Shown one piece after another: positions 61,892 to 64,000 of a stretch of 64,000 nt of DNA. The stretch is from Candidatus Zixiibacteriota bacterium (GTDB lineage Bacteria; Zixibacteria; MSB-5A5; GN15; FEB-12): the NCBI GenBank assembly GCA_019038695.1, contig JAHOYZ010000015.1, positions 41,859 through 105,858 of the forward strand, given 5' to 3'. Both the position numbers and the translations under genes were made by a program. Under the pieces are notes generated by a model. That model saw only the letters and a program-made list of their open reading frames with translations, was not told where the DNA came from and did not search any database. How positions within the stretch are numbered: the first letter of the stretch is position 1; each line of letters starts with the position of its first letter.

Positions 61892-62800
61892 ATGGCATCT
61901 GACCACGAAAACAATAAGCCCGTATGGTTTTTCCATCCCCCGGTGTATTACTCCGTCCGGCAATGGCTACGGCACTATTTTGGCGGATTGTATTATCGCA
62001 TTGACGAGCACCACATCTTCCTGCTGTCGAGCGGGCTGTCGTTCTCGCTGTTTGTTTGTGTGGTACCGATTGTGTTGGTGATGTTCGCTGTCCTGGGAAT
62101 AATTCTGGAACAGAGTGCCCTGGAAAGCGAAATCACAATTATCATTGATCGCTTCATTCCGTCTGAAACCTACAGTAACACGGTCCAGCAGTTTGTTTTT
62201 GATCGCATCGAAGAATTCCGTGTCTATCGCAAGGTGGCCGGGATTATCGGTGCGTTTGGCCTGCTGTTCGCCGCCAGTGGTTTGTTCTCGACCATGCGCA
62301 CTATCCTCAACCGCGCCTTCAACAGCAAAGTGCAAAAACACCCACTGGTCGGAAAACTTCGCGATCTCGGAATGATCCTGTTGGTAATGATTTACGTTCT
62401 GTTCTCGATTACCATTTTGCCGGTACTGGAGATTCTCAAAGACTCCGCCTCTAAAATTGAACTGCTACAATCTCTGGAGCTAAGTACTTTGGAACGGTTC
62501 TCGTTTTTGGTCTTGTCGTTTACGATTGTTTTCTCAGTGTTTTTTGTGTTGTACTATCTAATACCGTATGAGAAGCTTCAGAAAAGGGTCGTGGCTCTTA
62601 GCGCGTTGTGGGCAGCGGTTTTGTGGGAGATCGCTAAACAGGCTTTTGGGTATTACATCACACATGCGGCAACCCTAACCGCCATCTACGGCACTTATGT
62701 CTTTCTGGTAGTCGTGGCCTTCTGGTTCTACTATTCTTCGGTGGTATTCATAGTCGGAGCTGAGATCGGCCAATTATTCCGAGAACGCCAACGGGGATAG
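61892..62800 (+). CDS. YihY/UPF0761 family inner-membrane protein
   Basis: The 302-residue protein has about six transmembrane helices: SGLSFSLFVCVVPIVLVMFA, KVAGIIGAFGLLFAASGLF, MILLVMIYVLFSITILPV, FSFLVLSFTIVFSVFFVLYYL, ALSALWAAVLWEIAKQAFG and TYVFLVVVAFWFYYSSVVFI. The pattern with the Gly-rich AASGLF and YGTYVF..FWFYYSS matches the UPF0761/YihY family, once named RNase BN. No nuclease function is supported for this family, and its role is unknown. Confidence 0.88.
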   Translation: MASDHENNKPVWFFHPPVYYSVRQWLRHYFGGLYYRIDEHHIFLLSSGLSFSLFVCVVPIVLVMFAVLGIILEQSALESEITIIIDRFIPSETYSNTVQQFVFDRIEEFRVYRKVAGIIGAFGLLFAASGLFSTMRTILNRAFNSKVQKHPLVGKLRDLGMILLVMIYVLFSITILPVLEILKDSASKIELLQSLELSTLERFSFLVLSFTIVFSVFFVLYYLIPYEKLQKRVVALSALWAAVLWEIAKQAFGYYITHAATLTAIYGTYVFLVVVAFWFYYSSVVFIVGAEIGQLFRERQRG

Positions 62801-62834
62801 CGAAGAAGGTTCATTTGTTAATAATGAAACAGTA

Positions 62835-63185
62835 TTACAGCAGCGAATTGAGCAGCTGTTCGATGTCCGACATCATAAACGGTTTGGCCAGGAAGCCATC
62901 CGGTTTGTTGGTTTCGGATTCGAAATCTTTGATCGAATAGCCGGAGATAAGAACTACCGGCAGGCTGGGATTCCTCTCCTTGATCTTCTCCAGCAATTCC
63001 ATGCCGCTCATGTTGGGCATACGCATATCGGTGATAACCAACGAGAAATTCTGCTTGTCCATCGCCTCAAGTGCCTTCATGCCGTCATCGGCACGAACCG
63101 TCTGGTAATCAAATACATCCAGCATGTCCGAAAGCAGACTGGCCATATTGGGATTGTCGTCAACGATGAGTATCTGTCTTGCCAT
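62835..63185 (-). CDS. Single-domain response regulator (CheY-like)
   Basis: A 116-residue receiver with DD in ILIVDDNPN, phospho-Asp in LVITDMRMP, Ser in LISGYS and Lys in FLAKPF. No output domain or adjacent kinase. AGAGAGG lies upstream of the start. It lies between YihY and hflX and is more diverged from the receivers of the redox operon than those are from each other. Confidence 0.93.
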   Translation of the reverse strand: MARQILIVDDNPNMASLLSDMLDVFDYQTVRADDGMKALEAMDKQNFSLVITDMRMPNMSGMELLEKIKERNPSLPVVLISGYSIKDFESETNKPDGFLAKPFMMSDIEQLLNSLL

Positions 63186-63247
63186 AGATAATAACCTCTC
63201 TTGAGTTTATCGGCACAAGAGAGCAGATTCTTTCCTATCGACTTTGG

Positions 63248-64000
63248 TTATTTTTTGAAATGCCTTGATGAACGGACTACCAATTCGGCCTGAAGGGTTG
63301 AGATACCGGTCGAGTACCGAGCCGACAGCACAAAGGAGGTCTCGTCGGTATCTTCAGGGGGTTGAAAATCCGGGACCAAGTCGATCTTGTTGAAGATCAT
63401 CAAATATGGCACTTGCTCAGCACCAATTCCAGATAGTACCCGTTTGGTCTGGTCAATATGTTCCTCAAGTCCGGGATCAGAACAATCAGCTACATGCAAA
63501 ATAAGGTCAGCCAGTGCAACTTCCTCAAGCGTCGATTTGAACGATTCTACCAACTGGTGCGGGAGTTTTTTGATAAAACCCACTGTATCCGAGAATATGA
63601 CCCGACAGGGATACCCGGACGACATCACCCGGGTCGTTGAATCAAGAGTGGTGAAAAGCATATCAGCGGTACGGACATTGGCTTTGGTCAACAAGTTGAA
63701 GAGGGTAGATTTGCCGGCGTTGGTGTATCCAACCAGGGCAACCTTGAATAACTCCTGTCGTTGTTTTCTCTGGGTGGCTCTTTGCCGGTCGAGTTTCTTT
63801 AGTTTGCCCTTGAGATGCACGATCCGCTTGCGAACCCGGCGGCGATCGATTTCAAGCTGGGTTTCCCCCGGACCTTTGGCACCAATTCCGCCGTATTGCC
63901 GGGAAAAATGAACCCAGGCACCCGTCAATCGAGGGAGCGTATATTCAAGCTGAGCCAGTTCGACCTGGAGTTTGGCCTGGCGTGTCTTTGCCCGGGTGGC
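63248..64000 (-). CDS. hflX: HflX-type GTPase (5' end beyond window)
   Basis: HflX binds stalled ribosomes and splits them under stress. The C-terminal 250 residues are visible and the frame is open through the right edge (ARTRQAKLQVELAQLEY-like segment at 63930-64000). GTPase motifs: G1 in GYTNAGKST, G2 region TTLDSTTR, G3 in DTVGF, G4 FNKID, G5 VLSARYS. The HflX-specific GGIGAKGPGETQLEIDRRR linker is present. The N-terminal nucleotide-binding domain is outside the window. Confidence 0.93.
   Translation of the reverse strand, partial: ATRAKTRQAKLQVELAQLEYTLPRLTGAWVHFSRQYGGIGAKGPGETQLEIDRRRVRKRIVHLKGKLKKLDRQRATQRKQRQELFKVALVGYTNAGKSTLFNLLTKANVRTADMLFTTLDSTTRVMSSGYPCRVIFSDTVGFIKKLPHQLVESFKSTLEEVALADLILHVADCSDPGLEEHIDQTKRVLSGIGAEQVPYLMIFNKIDLVPDFQPPEDTDETSFVLSARYSTGISTLQAELVVRSSRHFKK

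Noticed and set aside
61892..62800. Ribonuclease BN
   Set aside because: The old name for this membrane family is a misannotation. True RNase BN/Z is a soluble metallo-beta-lactamase, and no nuclease motif is present here.

Overview
The window looks like a chromosomal segment from an uncultured FCB-group bacterium, most likely candidate phylum Zixibacteria. This is inferred from gene content, not from a marker phylogeny. The indications are a paired dockerin-like tail ending in repeated DLTYLVAYLFTGGP, a FlgD-Ig/type IX-like sorting domain with NYPNPFNP, a PorV-like outer-membrane protein, a gingipain-type (C25-like) protein, serine palmitoyltransferase, and Cys-rich secreted modules of the GRCCYGD type. 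The cell envelope is clearly didermal (TolC, LpoB, PorV-like protein, lipoproteins).

Layout. 0-2 kb: a large secreted multi-module protein running off the left edge. 2.4-9 kb: replication cluster dnaA-dnaN-recF plus an orphan MalK/UgpC-type ATPase, all leftward, with DnaA boxes on both sides of dnaA, then mrp. 9-17 kb: a secreted M14 carboxypeptidase, a tiny protein with a sorting domain, a DUF1015-serA-serC operon and a secreted DUF4846 protein. 17-25 kb (leftward): a PorV-like protein, serine palmitoyltransferase and a GNAT-fold protein (possible sphingolipid genes), then a tightly packed operon dprA-yigZ-pfkB-pap2-macro-O-methyltransferase. 26-33 kb (leftward): the classical yceD-rpmF-plsX-fabH-fabD-fabG-acpP-fabF-rnc lipid cluster. 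33-40.6 kb (leftward): a complete ATP synthase operon atpZ-atpI-atpB-E-F-H-A-G-D-C. 40.8-46.6 kb: the C25-like dockerin protein, a lipoprotein, a RAYT transposase framed by inverted REP hairpins, and an LpoB/COG3014 lipoprotein pair. 46.7-53.4 kb (leftward): a TetR-controlled TolC/HlyD/ABC-2 export operon with tandem operators. 53.5-59.3 kb (rightward): a six-gene redox and signalling operon. 59.5-64 kb: a secreted M1-like protein lacking its zinc motif, a YihY membrane protein, a lone receiver domain and hflX, which is cut by the right edge.

The most unusual part is the 53.5-59.3 kb operon. It encodes an HTH/Cys-cluster/degenerate-receiver protein, a macro domain lacking the usual NAAN motif, a NarI/DsrM-like membrane subunit, a DsrK/HdrD-like iron-sulfur protein fused to an intact response-regulator receiver, a soluble histidine kinase with two Cys-triad PAS domains, and a stand-alone receiver. 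I read it as a redox-coupled phosphorelay in which a membrane electron-transfer module is itself a phosphorylation target. That reading is inference.

No tRNA, rRNA, CRISPR array or prophage was recognised. The only mobile element seen is the RAYT/REP unit. All positions come from reading the sequence; no similarity search was run.
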